Shown here in pieces: positions 5,880-6,130 of a DNA stretch of 6,130 nt (positions are counted from its first letter, which is position 1; each line of letters starts with the position of its first letter). This DNA comes from Kiritimatiellales bacterium. GTDB taxonomy: Bacteria; Verrucomicrobiota; Kiritimatiellia; Kiritimatiellales; Pontiellaceae. The translations under genes were made by a program, and so were the position numbers. A model generated the notes under the pieces. It was not told the origin of the DNA. It worked only from the letters and a program-made list of their open reading frames with translations, and did not search any database. The stretch covers positions 1 to 6,130 of the forward strand of contig JAIPIO010000236.1 of NCBI GenBank assembly GCA_021734595.1, written 5' to 3'.

Positions 5880-6130
5880 ATGACACATTCCACATTCCAT
5901 CTTGCGTTGCTTTGCTGCGTGTTGCCATTACTGGCATCCAGCGCTGAATGGAATACGGTAAAAGGGCCGCAGGGTATCCAGTCGGAGCAGTTGCGTTTCT
6001 GGGAATGGGAAGACAACACATTGCTGGATCTGCGCGGTTCGGTTTTCCAGGCATTGGAAAACGGCCCTTTCATGACCAGAAATCTGCCGGCTGTCTACCC
6101 ATCCGGTGATGCCCTGAAAGAATTAGAGGA
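5880..6130 (+). CDS. exported protein of unknown function, 3' part outside the window
   Basis: An open frame of 83 codons runs off the right edge. I do not recognise the family. The N-terminus is a standard Sec signal peptide: the polar start MTHSTFH, a hydrophobic core LALLCCVLPLLA (residues 8-19), and a likely cleavage at ASSA|EW (after A22). C12 and C13 are inside the hydrophobic core and do not form a clear lipobox. The mature part begins EWNTVKGPQGIQSEQLRFWEWEDN, rich in Trp and acidic residues, and continues with LLDLRGSVFQALENG. The FQALEN piece is encoded by an exact copy of the palindromic repeat (6043-6061). The gene is divergent from recN, with a 132-bp shared upstream region and a good AGGAG ribosome site. 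The product is presumably periplasmic, outer-membrane or secreted. No catalytic motif is visible in this part. Confidence 0.8.
   Translation, partial: MTHSTFHLALLCCVLPLLASSAEWNTVKGPQGIQSEQLRFWEWEDNTLLDLRGSVFQALENGPFMTRNLPAVYPSGDALKELE
6043..6061. repeat. exact palindrome copy inside the exported-protein gene
   Basis: TTTTCCAGGCATTGGAAAA, the exact reverse complement of the copy at 2761-2779. It therefore has the same orientation relative to its gene as the fumC tandem, and is read in the same frame (GTT TTC CAG GCA TTG GAA AAC, giving V-FQALE-N). The arms are TTTTCCA and TGGAAAA. Confidence 0.9.

Overview
The window is a compact bacterial segment with almost no spare DNA. Five complete genes and two edge-truncated genes fill all but about 310 bases. 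The genes are, in window order: leuD (partial), leuC, a class II fumarase/aspartase-family lyase (fumC-like), a PIN-domain toxin, a Phd/YefM-type antitoxin, recN, and the start of an unrecognised exported protein. All except the last lie on the minus strand. Transcription therefore runs from recN through the toxin-antitoxin pair and fumC to leuCD, and the exported-protein gene diverges from recN.

Two blocks are tightly packed. In the first, the antitoxin overlaps the toxin by 4 nt (GTGA), and the toxin overlaps fumC by 4 nt (ATGA). The central-metabolism lyase is thus translationally chained to a toxin-antitoxin module. A 7+7 bp palindrome just upstream of the antitoxin is a good candidate for the operator of this unit. 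In the second block, leuC and leuD overlap by 1 nt (TAATG). They have their own promoter, TTGCAC-N16-TATAAT, placed so close to the leuC ATG that the mRNA should be nearly leaderless. LeuCD make isopropylmalate isomerase for leucine synthesis. The fumC-like enzyme handles fumarate, either with malate (TCA cycle) or with aspartate. RecN is an SMC-like ATPase of double-strand-break repair and has no obvious functional link to the rest.

The most unusual signal is a short palindrome, TTTTCCAGGCATTGGAAAA, in at least four good or near-perfect copies plus degenerate ones. Three lie inside fumC, two of them in a 21-bp tandem encoding FQALENL-FQALES. One exact copy lies inside the exported-protein gene, again encoding FQALE. 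Two diverged copies, also 21 bp apart, lie between recN and the antitoxin. Compared with my recollection of E. coli FumC, the palindromes in fumC do not lengthen the protein. They look written over normal coding sequence rather than inserted.

Organism: moderately GC-rich, with a 466-residue LeuC of the type common in proteobacteria and other Gram-negatives, and a signal-peptide protein. The dispersed palindrome and the RecN HGPYDHQ variant make me lean towards the Verrucomicrobiota/Kiritimatiellota part of the PVC group. This is an impression from memory and not established by the sequence. I see no rRNA, tRNA, CRISPR array, insertion sequence or convincing intrinsic terminator.
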